Under the pieces are notes generated by a model. The model was not told the origin of the DNA, did not search any database, and was given only the letters and a program-made list of their open reading frames with translations. Both the position numbers and the translations under genes were made by a program. Below are positions 54,114 through 62,630 of a stretch of DNA of 64,000 nucleotides, piece by piece (positions within the stretch are counted from its first letter, which is position 1; each line of letters begins with the position of its first letter). This stretch comes from Cellulophaga baltica (GTDB lineage Bacteria; Bacteroidota; Bacteroidia; Flavobacteriales; Flavobacteriaceae). Location of the stretch: the NCBI RefSeq assembly GCF_018861125.1, contig NZ_JAHKQN010000013.1, positions 35,160 through 99,159 of the forward strand, given 5' to 3'.

Positions 54114-54683
54114 ATGCTTAGCTTTATAGAGGATAATAAAAATGCGATATACGGTGGAATAATTGCTACTGTTTTTACTGGTGTTGGTGTATTTTTATTG
54201 GGAAACATTTCTGGTTACGAAGCAAAACACCTTTTAAAAGTATCATTAAGTGGTTTAAATATGCTATGCAACACCATCGTATTAGCATCAGCAACTATTC
54301 TAGCTTTATTACTAACGGTATTAAGTATTAGTAGCGGTTCCCGCAACACACTTAAAAAAAGATATTATAAGCAAGTATTAAGTATTGCTAAATTTGATGT
54401 TATATTGTTTATTTCTTCATTAATACTATTTCAATTTTTTAATATTCCGATAGCCGAATCTGAAAACATACCAACATCATGGTATCGTATTATTTATTGG
54501 ATAACTTTAGCGTCTACTTCTATAGTAAGTGGTTTAATGATAACTGTAATTTTAATGCTTTATACAGCCGTGACCAATCTAATTGCTATCATTGGTTTGG
54601 GTGAAGATCATCCAATGCTTTCAAAAGAAGAAGCTGATAAAAAAATTGAAAATGAAAAGGAAAAAATTGAAAATGAACACTAG
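54114..54683 (+). CDS. Multi-pass membrane protein, unknown function
   Basis: A 189-residue protein with four hydrophobic segments (about 13-31, 46-70, 92-112 and 127-158) and a charged, Lys/Glu-rich C-terminal tail (EEADKKIENEKEKIENEH). I do not recognise the family. It is convergent with, and overlaps by 4 bp, the SemiSWEET gene on the other strand. Confidence 0.75.
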   Translation: MLSFIEDNKNAIYGGIIATVFTGVGVFLLGNISGYEAKHLLKVSLSGLNMLCNTIVLASATILALLLTVLSISSGSRNTLKKRYYKQVLSIAKFDVILFISSLILFQFFNIPIAESENIPTSWYRIIYWITLASTSIVSGLMITVILMLYTAVTNLIAIIGLGEDHPMLSKEEADKKIENEKEKIENEH

Positions 54684-54946
54684 TCTTTATCTTGTGTTAT
54701 TAGAATATAAAGCATCACACTATTAAATACAAGTGATATTCCGTTTGTAATAATAATTGGCCAATCCTTTTTCATTACCCCATAGATAGTCCACATACCT
54801 ACTCCAATGCATAATATTATATACATGAACGGACTTATATCAGAAACTTTTTGTGTTTTTACAGCCTTTACAATTTGAGGCAACACAGCTATTGTGGTAA
54901 AAACACCTGCCAAAACACCAATAACTTCTTTAATATCTAGTTCCAT
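54680..54946 (-). CDS. SemiSWEET-type transporter (PQ-loop)
   Basis: An 88-residue protein with three predicted membrane helices and the PQ-loop motif LPQIVKAVKTQKVSDIS in the first. Bacterial SemiSWEETs form dimers that facilitate sugar diffusion; the substrate cannot be read from the sequence. Length and topology are complete. Confidence 0.92.
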   Translation of the reverse strand: MELDIKEVIGVLAGVFTTIAVLPQIVKAVKTQKVSDISPFMYIILCIGVGMWTIYGVMKKDWPIIITNGISLVFNSVMLYILITQDKD

Positions 54947-55002
54947 AATGATGGTTGTTAATAAAAATTACAATTCTATAATATTTAATATTTAGTTTAT
55001 AT

Positions 55003-55039
55003 AAAAAAGAGAATACCTGAATTTGATATTCTCTTTTTT
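55003..55039. terminator. Bidirectional terminator
   Basis: A 13-bp stem (55003-55015 with 55027-55039) has A-rich and T-rich ends, so it can work in both directions. It lies 22 bp past the stop of the 567-residue membrane protein gene. Confidence 0.8.
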
Positions 55040-55061
55040 TTAATTGTTATATAATATGTAA

Positions 55062-56765
55062 TTAACTTATCTCTAACCAAGCACCCACCATTGATGCTAC
55101 ACCTGAAAGAATAACGGTTATTACCAACCACCATGCAGCAGAAGCTGCAGTTGCTCTTGTATGTTCTGCTTGAATAACTGCTTTTCGTTTAGTCATTTCT
55201 AACTGCTCATGTGCTTTTTGCTCAATAGAAGTTACTTTAGATTTTATAGCGGCAATTGTTTCATTTACCTTAGAAGTTACGTTATCAATTTGTTCTTCAT
55301 CAATATACTTATTGTTAGTTACAAGTGCTTTCACCGTATCAGCATCCATTTTACTTAAACGAGATTTTATGATAGCCATAGAATCTTTTGGATTATCTAA
55401 TACTGCATTTAAATCACGTTTTAAATCATCATAATTCAGTTCTTGTTTATTGGCAGCACTTAAGAAATTAGCTATTGATTTTTCTGTTCCAGCTTTAATC
55501 GTATTTATATCATTCTCTTCTATAGTTTTACGAGTATCACTAATTACTCCATCAATTTTATCAGCATAATTATTGAGCTGCTCTTTATCTAATGCTGTAT
55601 TTTTAGATAGTGTTTCAATTATCTCGTTTCTATCAAACTCACTGAATTTTGAAGATATAATTGCACCAGCAGATTTTGGGTCAGATAATATCGCACTAAA
55701 ATCTTCATTAAAACTTTCACTTGAAAAAGTATCTGTGGTTGCTTTTGATATATAATCTTTTACTTCATTGATTTTTTCATCTATTTGAGATTTCTCAATT
55801 GAAGTATATTCCGTAACAATATCTTTTACACCTTCTAAAGTAGAGTCATCACTAGAATAGGCATCTTTAAATTCAGAAAGAATAGTTTTTAATTGAGCTA
55901 ATTTTCCTTCTTTATCACTACTATCATTAGTTTTATCAGCTTTTTCAATTGCTTTTGTTAAAACTTGCTGTATCGCCATGTACTTACCTGAAGAATTTTT
56001 GTTTCTACTTTTCTTAGCTACATCTTCTAAATCTTTTTTCAACTTATCGTAATCAGGTAATTTGTCATCTACCTTTGTAAAGAATTTATCTAATACAGAT
56101 GTTAATTCTGATGTATTTAAATTCACATCAAACTCTTTTCTAATTTTATCAATAGTACTATGAATTGTGCTTTCAATTTTTTTGTCTTCAGATTTTGTAA
56201 ACATTTCTTTTACCAAATTTGCTGAACTTTTTAGGCCTGATGTTGCAGTTGTCACCAACCCACCTATTACAGTATTTACAATCTTAGTTTCTAAATAAAA
56301 TAATATTAAAAAGAATAAAGCCCAAATAACTAAAGCTACCGTTAAATTTGAAGCCGTACTACCAAGAAAGCTTAAATTTAAAGCTAAAGCACTAGCACCA
56401 AAAAGAGAAATTGCAGTAGTTACTAAAGACCAAATTCCGAAAGTAGAACTTACCTTAACACCCGCTGAAATACCATTATCTCCATAATTTTGATCAAACT
56501 CAAAATCTTTTTTGTCTACAGAATTTGATGGATTCACCTTACCGTTCACATAATTTTCTTTAACATTACCAATCATAGTAATGCCCATTGCGACAGACAA
56601 GGCTGTTAAAATAATTTGAAAAATTAGTGCCAAAAGAACTCCCGAAATAATTGCTACAAAAAATTGCGAGTTAATTGTTGTTGTTTCTATTTCTATTTGG
56701 TTTGCAGACGCATAACTTCCAAAAGTTGTTGCACTAAGTATAATTGTGAGGAATAATCGTTTCAT
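55062..56765 (-). CDS. Membrane protein with duplicated helical repeat
   Basis: A 567-residue protein: N-terminal signal-like segment, three or four hydrophobic helices (about 33-65, 110-135, 140-160), a long acidic/Lys-rich helical middle (about 190-520) and one C-terminal transmembrane helix (about 543-562). The middle contains a duplicated module near 355-420 and 448-515 (shared pattern D-x-x-x-A-[IV]-L-x-[DN]-P-K...AII-S-[KR], then D-x-EQ[LI]-[DN]N). I do not recognise the family. The repeats may form an extended envelope-spanning or cytoplasmic helical structure. Confidence 0.8.
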   Translation of the reverse strand: MKRLFLTIILSATTFGSYASANQIEIETTTINSQFFVAIISGVLLALIFQIILTALSVAMGITMIGNVKENYVNGKVNPSNSVDKKDFEFDQNYGDNGISAGVKVSSTFGIWSLVTTAISLFGASALALNLSFLGSTASNLTVALVIWALFFLILFYLETKIVNTVIGGLVTTATSGLKSSANLVKEMFTKSEDKKIESTIHSTIDKIRKEFDVNLNTSELTSVLDKFFTKVDDKLPDYDKLKKDLEDVAKKSRNKNSSGKYMAIQQVLTKAIEKADKTNDSSDKEGKLAQLKTILSEFKDAYSSDDSTLEGVKDIVTEYTSIEKSQIDEKINEVKDYISKATTDTFSSESFNEDFSAILSDPKSAGAIISSKFSEFDRNEIIETLSKNTALDKEQLNNYADKIDGVISDTRKTIEENDINTIKAGTEKSIANFLSAANKQELNYDDLKRDLNAVLDNPKDSMAIIKSRLSKMDADTVKALVTNNKYIDEEQIDNVTSKVNETIAAIKSKVTSIEQKAHEQLEMTKRKAVIQAEHTRATAASAAWWLVITVILSGVASMVGAWLEIS

Positions 56766-56823
56766 AATAATTGGATTTTTTTGTTTCCTCGAAGTTCCAA
56801 ATATTGCAAATTTTAAATAATCG

Positions 56824-56885
56824 CAAAAAAAAATTAATTTAACTTAAATGATAGATAACGTTTTCTTTCATTTAAGTTAAATTAA
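56824..56885 (-). terminator. Terminator of the phosphatase gene
   Basis: A perfect 18-bp inverted repeat (56834-56851 with 56868-56885, 16-nt loop) is followed on the minus strand by nine T. It lies about 60 bp past the phosphatase stop codon. Confidence 0.85.
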
Positions 56886-56943
56886 TAAAGTATACCTAAT
56901 TAAATAAAGGTATAATTAATGAATCCTAAGCTATAATGCTTAT

Positions 56944-57498
56944 TTAATCAAGTTTATTCTTAATTTTTTCTACGTCTAAATCTCGTAACAATTCTATTAA
57001 ATTTGGGTACATTTTTTCATGATATCCAAACTCTACTCTTCTAAACTCTTTTATAGCATCTTCCTTTGTCCAACTTTCAAACACCATTCTATATGCCGCT
57101 ATTACAGCACCAGTACGATCAGAGCCATGCCAACAATGCACCAAAACAGAATGCTTAGCTTTTTTAATTGCTTTTAGAGCTTTAGTGATATCCTTCTCAC
57201 TTAATATTCCAGCTTTCATAGGTATTTGCACCACTTTTAAAGTAGTACCCTTTATCTTTTTATCGTCAGTTTTAACTCTTCTTAAATTAATTATAGTTGA
57301 AATTCCAAGAGATTGAAGGTAACTGACTCCTTTTTTCTTAAACTGCTCTGATCTATATAACGAATCATTTATTTGGTATAAATTTTTAAAATGCTTAGAT
57401 ATTATTTTTTTAGCGTCGTTCTGTGCCATTGTGTTGCAATAACTAAAAATTAAAATCGCTGATACTAGAATTATTTTAAAACTACTTTTAAACCTCAT
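56944..57498 (-). CDS. Exported protein tyrosine/dual-specificity phosphatase
   Basis: A 184-residue protein with a signal peptide (about 1-25) and a PTP-type catalytic loop HCWHGSDRTG (Cys122, Arg128). The N-terminal LYRSEQFKKKGVSYLQSLGISTIINLR segment is typical of small DSP-like bacterial phosphatases. Export suggests action on periplasmic or surface phosphate esters. It is divergent from the peroxiredoxin gene and shares the GTAAC-N4-GTTAC intergenic region. Confidence 0.88.
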   Translation of the reverse strand: MRFKSSFKIILVSAILIFSYCNTMAQNDAKKIISKHFKNLYQINDSLYRSEQFKKKGVSYLQSLGISTIINLRRVKTDDKKIKGTTLKVVQIPMKAGILSEKDITKALKAIKKAKHSVLVHCWHGSDRTGAVIAAYRMVFESWTKEDAIKEFRRVEFGYHEKMYPNLIELLRDLDVEKIKNKLD

Positions 57499-57629
57499 TA
57501 TTTGTAATTTGTATTCTCCGTATTAAAATTACAATTTCATAAATTTTAGCTGGCTTATTTTAACATAAATATATAGTTTTTCAACTATCGAAAAAACTTA
57601 TAATTGCATAGAATAATACATTAGGATAA

Positions 57630-57643
57630 GTAACACTTGTTAC
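57630..57643. promoter_or_regulatory. GTAAC-N4-GTTAC palindrome (Crp/Fnr-type)
   Basis: Perfect palindrome between the divergent phosphatase and peroxiredoxin genes, centred about 65 bp before the peroxiredoxin ATG and about 138 bp from the phosphatase ATG. Same motif as 53565-53578. Confidence 0.55.
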
Positions 57644-57700
57644 AATTAACCGAAGTTATTGCTAGTAGTTTTACAGTATCAAAATTCAAAAACAAATAAA

Positions 57701-58366
57701 ATGGATACTCTAAAAACAACACAAAAAGAATTTATTTCAATGCCAAGAATTGGTGATTTAGCTCCTGATTTTAATGCTGTAACAACAAAAGGTAAAATAA
57801 AGCTATCTGATTACGCTACAGATAAATGGATCGTAATGTTTTCTCATCCTGCAGACTTTACTCCAGTATGCACAACAGAAATGAGTGGTTTTGCAACCAG
57901 AAAAAGTGAATTTGACAAATTGAACACAGAACTACTTGGGCTCAGCATAGACAGTATTCATGCCCATTTAGGTTGGGTACAAAACGTAAGAGAAACTACA
58001 GGAATATATTTTGATTTTCCTATAATTGCCGATTTAGATATGAAAATATCTAAATTATACGGAATGCTACAACCAAATGAAAGTGAGACTGCTGCAGTGC
58101 GCGCAGTATTTTTTATAGATCCTAAGAAAAAAATTAGGCTCGTTATGTACTACCCTTTAAATGTTGGCAGAAATATGGATGAAATTTTAAGAGCACTTGA
58201 AGCTTTACAAACTTCTGATGAACATAAAGTAGCAATGCCCTTAGATTGGAAAAAAGGAGATAAAGTTACTGTTGGCGCTCCTAAAAATTTAGATGAATTA
58301 AATGAAAGAATTGAAGATAATTCACTAGAAAAAACTTCATGGTATTTAGCTAAAAAAAATATTTAA
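57701..58366 (+). CDS. Peroxiredoxin (1-Cys/Prx6 type)
   Basis: Thiol peroxidase of 221 aa. The peroxidatic site SHPADFTPVCTTEM (Cys57) is intact, followed by the Prx6-type long C-terminal domain (PLNVGRNMDEILRALEALQ, LDWKKGDKV). The start chosen is ATG 57701; a TTG at 57659 would add 14 residues without similarity to the family. ATG 57740 (MPRIGDLAPDF) is another possibility. It is followed by the CstB-like gene, 58 bp away, with a stable stem between them. Confidence 0.93.
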   Translation: MDTLKTTQKEFISMPRIGDLAPDFNAVTTKGKIKLSDYATDKWIVMFSHPADFTPVCTTEMSGFATRKSEFDKLNTELLGLSIDSIHAHLGWVQNVRETTGIYFDFPIIADLDMKISKLYGMLQPNESETAAVRAVFFIDPKKKIRLVMYYPLNVGRNMDEILRALEALQTSDEHKVAMPLDWKKGDKVTVGAPKNLDELNERIEDNSLEKTSWYLAKKNI

Positions 58367-58374
58367 AAAAATTA

Positions 58375-58410
58375 ATTGCCGGCTTTATTATTAGTAATAA
58401 GGCTGGTAAT
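58375..58410 (+). other. Stem-loop between peroxiredoxin and CstB-like genes
   Basis: A 16-bp stem with three G-T wobbles (58375-58390 with 58395-58410) and a 4-nt loop, lacking a T tract. Probably an mRNA-processing or partial termination element within an operon. Confidence 0.4.
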
Positions 58411-58424
58411 ATAAAAATTACAAT

Positions 58425-59768
58425 ATGAACATTATACAATTTGAAGATAAGCCTTTAGCACATTATTCTTATGCCATAGTTAGTAATGGCAAAATGGCTA
58501 TAGTAGATCCTACAAGAAATCCAGAACAATACTATTTATTAGCAGAAAAATATAACGCAAAAATAATTGCAATTTTTGAAACACACCCTCACGCAGATTT
58601 TGTTAGTAGTCACTTGCAGCTACATAATGAAACTGGAGCAACTATATACACTAGTAAATTAGTAAATGCTAATTACCCTCATAATTCTTTTGATGATGGT
58701 GATAATCTTAAAATGGATGGAATAACTTTTGAAGCTATAAATACACCAGGACATTCACCAGATAGTATTACAATTATCGCAAAAGACGAGGAAAATAATG
58801 TTGCTATGTTTTCAGGAGACACTCTATTTATAGGTGATGTAGGAAGGCCAGATTTAAGAGAAAAGGCTGGTAACATAAAAGCCAAAAGAGAAGAGTTAGC
58901 AAAAAATATGTATCATACCATACAGAATAAATTTAATAATTTACCCGATGATACTGTTATTTACCCTACACATGGTGCTGGATCATTATGTGGTAAAAAT
59001 ATGAGTACTGATTCATCTAGCACTTTAAAAAGAGAGCGAGAAGAAAATTGGGCTTTTAAGGGTACTTCAGAAGATGAATTTGTTACACACATTTTAAAAG
59101 ACCAGCCATTTATTCCTTCATATTTTGGCTATAATGTAGCTATTAATAAAAATGGTGCTAAAAACTTAAAGTATAACATTTCTAAACCTTTATTTCGTTT
59201 TAAAGTTGACCAATTAAATAATGAAAACACTGTTCTAATAGATATTAGAAATCAAAAAGTATTTAAACAAAATCATTTAGAAAATGCTATAAACATCATG
59301 GCTAATTCAGAAAACGATAAATTTGAAACATGGTTAGGCTCAATAATTAAACCTGAGGAACCATTCTATGTAATTTTAGATTCTATAAAAAATAAAGAAG
59401 TAATTTTAAATAGAGTTGCAAAAATTGGATACGAAAAACAATTAAAAGGAACTTTAACGTTAGATAATTCAAATTTTTCTTCTACTAAAATTTTAGACAT
59501 TAATGACTTTAAAAACAATCCTGATAATTACACAATAATAGACATCAGAAACAAAAGCGAAATTGACAATATTAAAATATTTAAAAACTCAATATCAATC
59601 CCTTTAAATGAATTGAGAAGTTCAGAAGGAAAAGTACCTTTAGATAAACCAATCGTAGTTCATTGTGCTGGTGGCTATAGAAGCGCTATAGGTAGTAGCA
59701 TACTATCTAAGCTAATAAAGAGTATAACTATATATGATTTAAGTGATTATGTGAATGAATTTTTATAA
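58425..59768 (+). CDS. CstB-like persulfide dioxygenase-sulfurtransferase
   Basis: A 447-residue fusion: an MBL-fold domain with ETHPHADFVSSH (H54, H56, D58), a central rhodanese-like domain without a catalytic Cys (about 255-345) and a C-terminal rhodanese with HCAGGYRS (Cys414). This three-domain order is that of CstB, which oxidises low-molecular-weight persulfides with a non-heme iron and forms thiosulfate. ADF in place of ADH in the metal motif is typical of that subgroup. With the peroxiredoxin and rhodanese it forms a host sulfide/persulfide detoxification cluster. Confidence 0.87.
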   Translation: MNIIQFEDKPLAHYSYAIVSNGKMAIVDPTRNPEQYYLLAEKYNAKIIAIFETHPHADFVSSHLQLHNETGATIYTSKLVNANYPHNSFDDGDNLKMDGITFEAINTPGHSPDSITIIAKDEENNVAMFSGDTLFIGDVGRPDLREKAGNIKAKREELAKNMYHTIQNKFNNLPDDTVIYPTHGAGSLCGKNMSTDSSSTLKREREENWAFKGTSEDEFVTHILKDQPFIPSYFGYNVAINKNGAKNLKYNISKPLFRFKVDQLNNENTVLIDIRNQKVFKQNHLENAINIMANSENDKFETWLGSIIKPEEPFYVILDSIKNKEVILNRVAKIGYEKQLKGTLTLDNSNFSSTKILDINDFKNNPDNYTIIDIRNKSEIDNIKIFKNSISIPLNELRSSEGKVPLDKPIVVHCAGGYRSAIGSSILSKLIKSITIYDLSDYVNEFL

Positions 59769-59786
59769 AATTCATTCACACAAAAA

Positions 59787-60614
59787 TTATCGCTTTAAAA
59801 TATAATCTACAGCTGCTTTAGAATGTATTTCTGTAGTATCAAATATTGGTGTTTCTAAATCATCTTGAAAAATCATTAAAGGAAATTCTGTGCAACCAAG
59901 TACAATACCTGTAGCCCCTTTTTCTTTCAAGTTACTAATTACGTTCAACACATATTTTTTAGAATCTTTTTCAACTACACCATAGGTAAGTTCTTCTTCA
60001 ATAATTCTTTGCAATTCATTAATAACCTCTTCATCTTCGGGTACAACAACTTCAATTCCGTTTTTTTCAATTCTGCCTGTAATAAAATCACCTTGCATGC
60101 TGTATTTTGTACCTAAAAAGCCAACTTTTTTAATTCCTTCTTTATTAATTTCTTTCGCGGTTGCATCTGCAATATGAATTACAGGAATATCTAATTTACT
60201 TTGCACTTCATCATACATTTTATGTGGTGTATTTGCACAAAACATAACTGATTTTGCACCAGCATCAGTTAAATGTTTACCCGCACTAACTAACATATTG
60301 GCTATAGAATCCCATTTATTTTCTTTTTGAAACCTGTGAACCTCAGATTGGTTTATAGTATAAACAATTAATGGTGGGTTGGTGTTGTTGCCAAAATTTT
60401 TATTAACAGCTGTATTTATAGCTGTATAATATTCTACCGTAGAATGCCATGATGTACCACCAATAAGACCTAATACATTCATTCTATCATCAACTTTCTC
60501 AATATGTGTATCTAAATATTCTTCTTCCAACTTTTCTTTCTTTTCTCTTACATTATTACATGATAAAAAACCTAAAAACAAAAGACTTAAACCATATTTT
60601 TTAATAAACTGCAT
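59787..60614 (-). CDS. Lipoprotein-type aspartate/glutamate racemase
   Basis: A 275-residue protein of the Asp/Glu racemase superfamily with both catalytic cysteines (Cys126 in FCANTPH, Cys241 in LGCTEFPL) and the LGLIGGTSWHST N-terminal motif. It is preceded by a signal peptide with lipobox (LFLGFLSC, Cys19) and a charged linker, which is unusual for this normally cytoplasmic enzyme and implies periplasmic or surface D-amino-acid formation. It is 21 bp downstream of the exported hydrolase gene on the same strand, a probable two-gene operon. Confidence 0.88.
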   Translation of the reverse strand: MQFIKKYGLSLLFLGFLSCNNVREKKEKLEEEYLDTHIEKVDDRMNVLGLIGGTSWHSTVEYYTAINTAVNKNFGNNTNPPLIVYTINQSEVHRFQKENKWDSIANMLVSAGKHLTDAGAKSVMFCANTPHKMYDEVQSKLDIPVIHIADATAKEINKEGIKKVGFLGTKYSMQGDFITGRIEKNGIEVVVPEDEEVINELQRIIEEELTYGVVEKDSKKYVLNVISNLKEKGATGIVLGCTEFPLMIFQDDLETPIFDTTEIHSKAAVDYILKR

Positions 60615-60635
60615 ATAATAATTTGTTTTTCTATA

Positions 60636-61526
60636 TTAATTTCCTCTACCTAATAAATCTATCCACTCTTTTTTGTAATTTATATTTCTAATGGCATTGG
60701 AATGTGCTTTTTTCCCTTCAGGAAAATCTAAATCGAATGCGTAAATATGTCTTTCTGGTATTTTCATTGCAAGGTAAGTTTCTCTAATCGTTTTTGCCAT
60801 TGGCTCTTGAGCATGGTAGGTACCATACCATCGGTCTAATGGTGTTGTACTTTTTTTTGCATACCAAGTCGCTATCTTATTTTTTGCACTATAATCCCAA
60901 CCACCAGAAAAGTCAATTACTCTTGCTACTAAATGGTCTTTCGCTATAAATGCGGCCATTCCTCCTCCTTGTGATTGCCCTGCAAGAGCAATTTCTTCCC
61001 AATTAGGGTGATCCCCATTTAAATACATATTCCAATTAGCATCTTTATCAATTTTTGAAAGATATTGAAGAAGCTTCACCAATCTATTTTCAATAGCATC
61101 GTATGGTTGATCGGCAATTAGTGGAAATTCGTTAGTGCCAAAAATTCTTCTTGTTCTAAAAGCATCTGTACATTTAGCATCTGCCTCTAAATTTTCATCT
61201 TTACATATTCTTGCAACTGCAGGTGTATTTATATAAGATATATTGATTACCCTGTACCCTTGTTCTATGGCAGTCAAAAATAATTTTTTAGGTCCTCGGA
61301 GCGCAATACCATTTGTACCAGGCATAAATAATAAGAGCTTTCCTTGTTTTATAGTGGTATCGTACGCAATTAAATGTGGAGTGTTAGCCTCAGTAATTCT
61401 AGCATCTGTTTTAGAGGGTTCTATTTCAAATACTTTATGTGAGATTGGAAAAGAAAAATCTTTTTGAGCAAAAGAATAATTAAAAAATAATACTGCACAC
61501 CATTGAAAAATAATAAATCGCTTCAT
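60636..61526 (-). CDS. Exported alpha/beta hydrolase
   Basis: A 296-residue protein with a signal peptide (about 1-20) and an alpha/beta-hydrolase core: LLLFMPGTNG as oxyanion region, nucleophile elbow GQSQGGG (Ser185), an Asp in VIDFSGGWDY and a His in GKKAHSNAI. It resembles the BPSS1187-type serine hydrolases; the substrate is unknown. It is upstream of the racemase lipoprotein gene in what looks like one operon. Confidence 0.85.
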   Translation of the reverse strand: MKRFIIFQWCAVLFFNYSFAQKDFSFPISHKVFEIEPSKTDARITEANTPHLIAYDTTIKQGKLLLFMPGTNGIALRGPKKLFLTAIEQGYRVINISYINTPAVARICKDENLEADAKCTDAFRTRRIFGTNEFPLIADQPYDAIENRLVKLLQYLSKIDKDANWNMYLNGDHPNWEEIALAGQSQGGGMAAFIAKDHLVARVIDFSGGWDYSAKNKIATWYAKKSTTPLDRWYGTYHAQEPMAKTIRETYLAMKIPERHIYAFDLDFPEGKKAHSNAIRNINYKKEWIDLLGRGN

Positions 61527-61785
61527 TCACTTCTATTTTTATACCTAAAATTTAAATTTTAAAGTAGTTAAAAATAGAAAAATTAATACAATTGAACACA
61601 GCTTAAAACTTTATGATATTTGATTTTATGAATTCTTAAAAAAAGATCATTTAATACACCATATTGGTTATCTATCTCAAATATTATAACAGGTTCACAA
61701 GTGTAATTTAACATATAACAAATAGATTAAAGTAGTATTACAACCACTAATAATGTTTAATATTTAGATTACATTTATTAAAACA
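61527..61785. other. AT-rich intergenic region, nothing recognised
   Basis: No open frame with a credible start, no RNA fold with strong pairing and no promoter consensus was seen here. It is upstream of the hydrolase gene on the minus strand and should hold its promoter. Confidence 0.5.
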
Positions 61786-61813
61786 AAAAACCAACTAAAT
61801 ATAGTTGGTTTTT
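61786..61813. terminator. Terminator of the 43-residue membrane protein gene
   Basis: A 12-bp perfect stem (61786-61797 with 61802-61813) with an AATA loop and A/T runs at both sides. Confidence 0.8.
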
Positions 61814-61873
61814 CTTACTTTTTTAAAACTAGATGTATGTTATTATTATAGTAAATAATCCTAATTTTTAAAA

Positions 61874-62005
61874 CTAGGCTTTTTTTCTAAAATTCTTTTT
61901 TATTTCTAAATACACTAAAAAAGAAACCACCAATGCACAAACTACTATTGAAACAATAGGATATGTATTAATGCTTCTTAAGAAATACTCGAATAACTCT
62001 TTCAT
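61874..62005 (-). CDS. Small single-pass membrane protein (43 aa)
   Basis: ATG at 62005 opens a 43-residue frame: MKELFEYFLRSINTYP, then a hydrophobic helix (about 17-33, IVSIVVCALVVSFLVYL), then a Lys-rich C-terminus (EIKKNFRKKA). The topology fits a small inner-membrane protein with the positive tail in the cytoplasm, and it is followed by a good terminator. No family is recognised; codon pattern and terminator support it. Confidence 0.6.
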   Translation of the reverse strand: MKELFEYFLRSINTYPIVSIVVCALVVSFLVYLEIKKNFRKKA

Positions 62006-62303
62006 TACATTAATCTATTATACTCTTCAGATACCTAAAAGCGTAAATAGTTGCTTTTTATTATAAAAAAAGAATTAAACTTTTCTTAAAAATTCTAACA
62101 CCAAAGTTCTCAACATAATACAACAACAATAGATGAACTACAGTTTACATCGGTAACATGAAAATAATACCTGTGTCATTTACCCTAGTTTTTTACACCT
62201 AATCTGATATTTTTCACTACATCGAAAAATAAGGTCGTTGAGCGAATCACAACCTATTAAAACAATATTCACAGCGTTATACTAGTGTAACAAAACGCAA
62301 TTT
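62006..62303. other. Intergenic region, nothing firm
   Basis: About 300 bp separate divergent small genes. A GTGTAACAAAA stretch (62285-62295) resembles one half of the GTAAC palindrome but no partner is found. No RNA gene or clear promoter is seen. Confidence 0.4.
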
Positions 62304-62528
62304 ATGAAAACTGTACTTTTAACTATCGCTTTAATTTTTATCGGAGTAACTGCTCAAGCTCAAGAAGCAGCTAAAGAAAAAGAAATAAAAGTAGAAACAA
62401 CAGCAATGACTATTGTTACAAAAACTTCATACGAAACTTCCACTGCACGTTTATACAAGAATAGAAATTCAAGAATTATAAACGAATTATCATTCATTAC
62501 TAAAGAGGATATCGCTAAATTATCTTAA
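62304..62528 (+). CDS. Small secreted protein, unknown function
   Basis: A 74-residue protein with a clear signal peptide (MKTVLLTIALIFIGVTAQAQ) and a short, Thr/Lys-rich mature part. No motif is recognised. It stands alone, 102 bp before the SDR gene. Confidence 0.7.
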   Translation: MKTVLLTIALIFIGVTAQAQEAAKEKEIKVETTAMTIVTKTSYETSTARLYKNRNSRIINELSFITKEDIAKLS

Positions 62529-62630
62529 TTTTTACTGAATTACTGGTTTGAGTCAATCAAATATGTATCCACAATAATAAATCATTCACATAGCTTTTAC
62601 CTTTGTTACGAATCAAAAAAAGCTAAAAAA

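Noticed and set aside
57659-57700. TTG start extension of the peroxiredoxin
   Set aside because: The added 14 residues have no family similarity and ATG 57701 gives a normal N-terminus.
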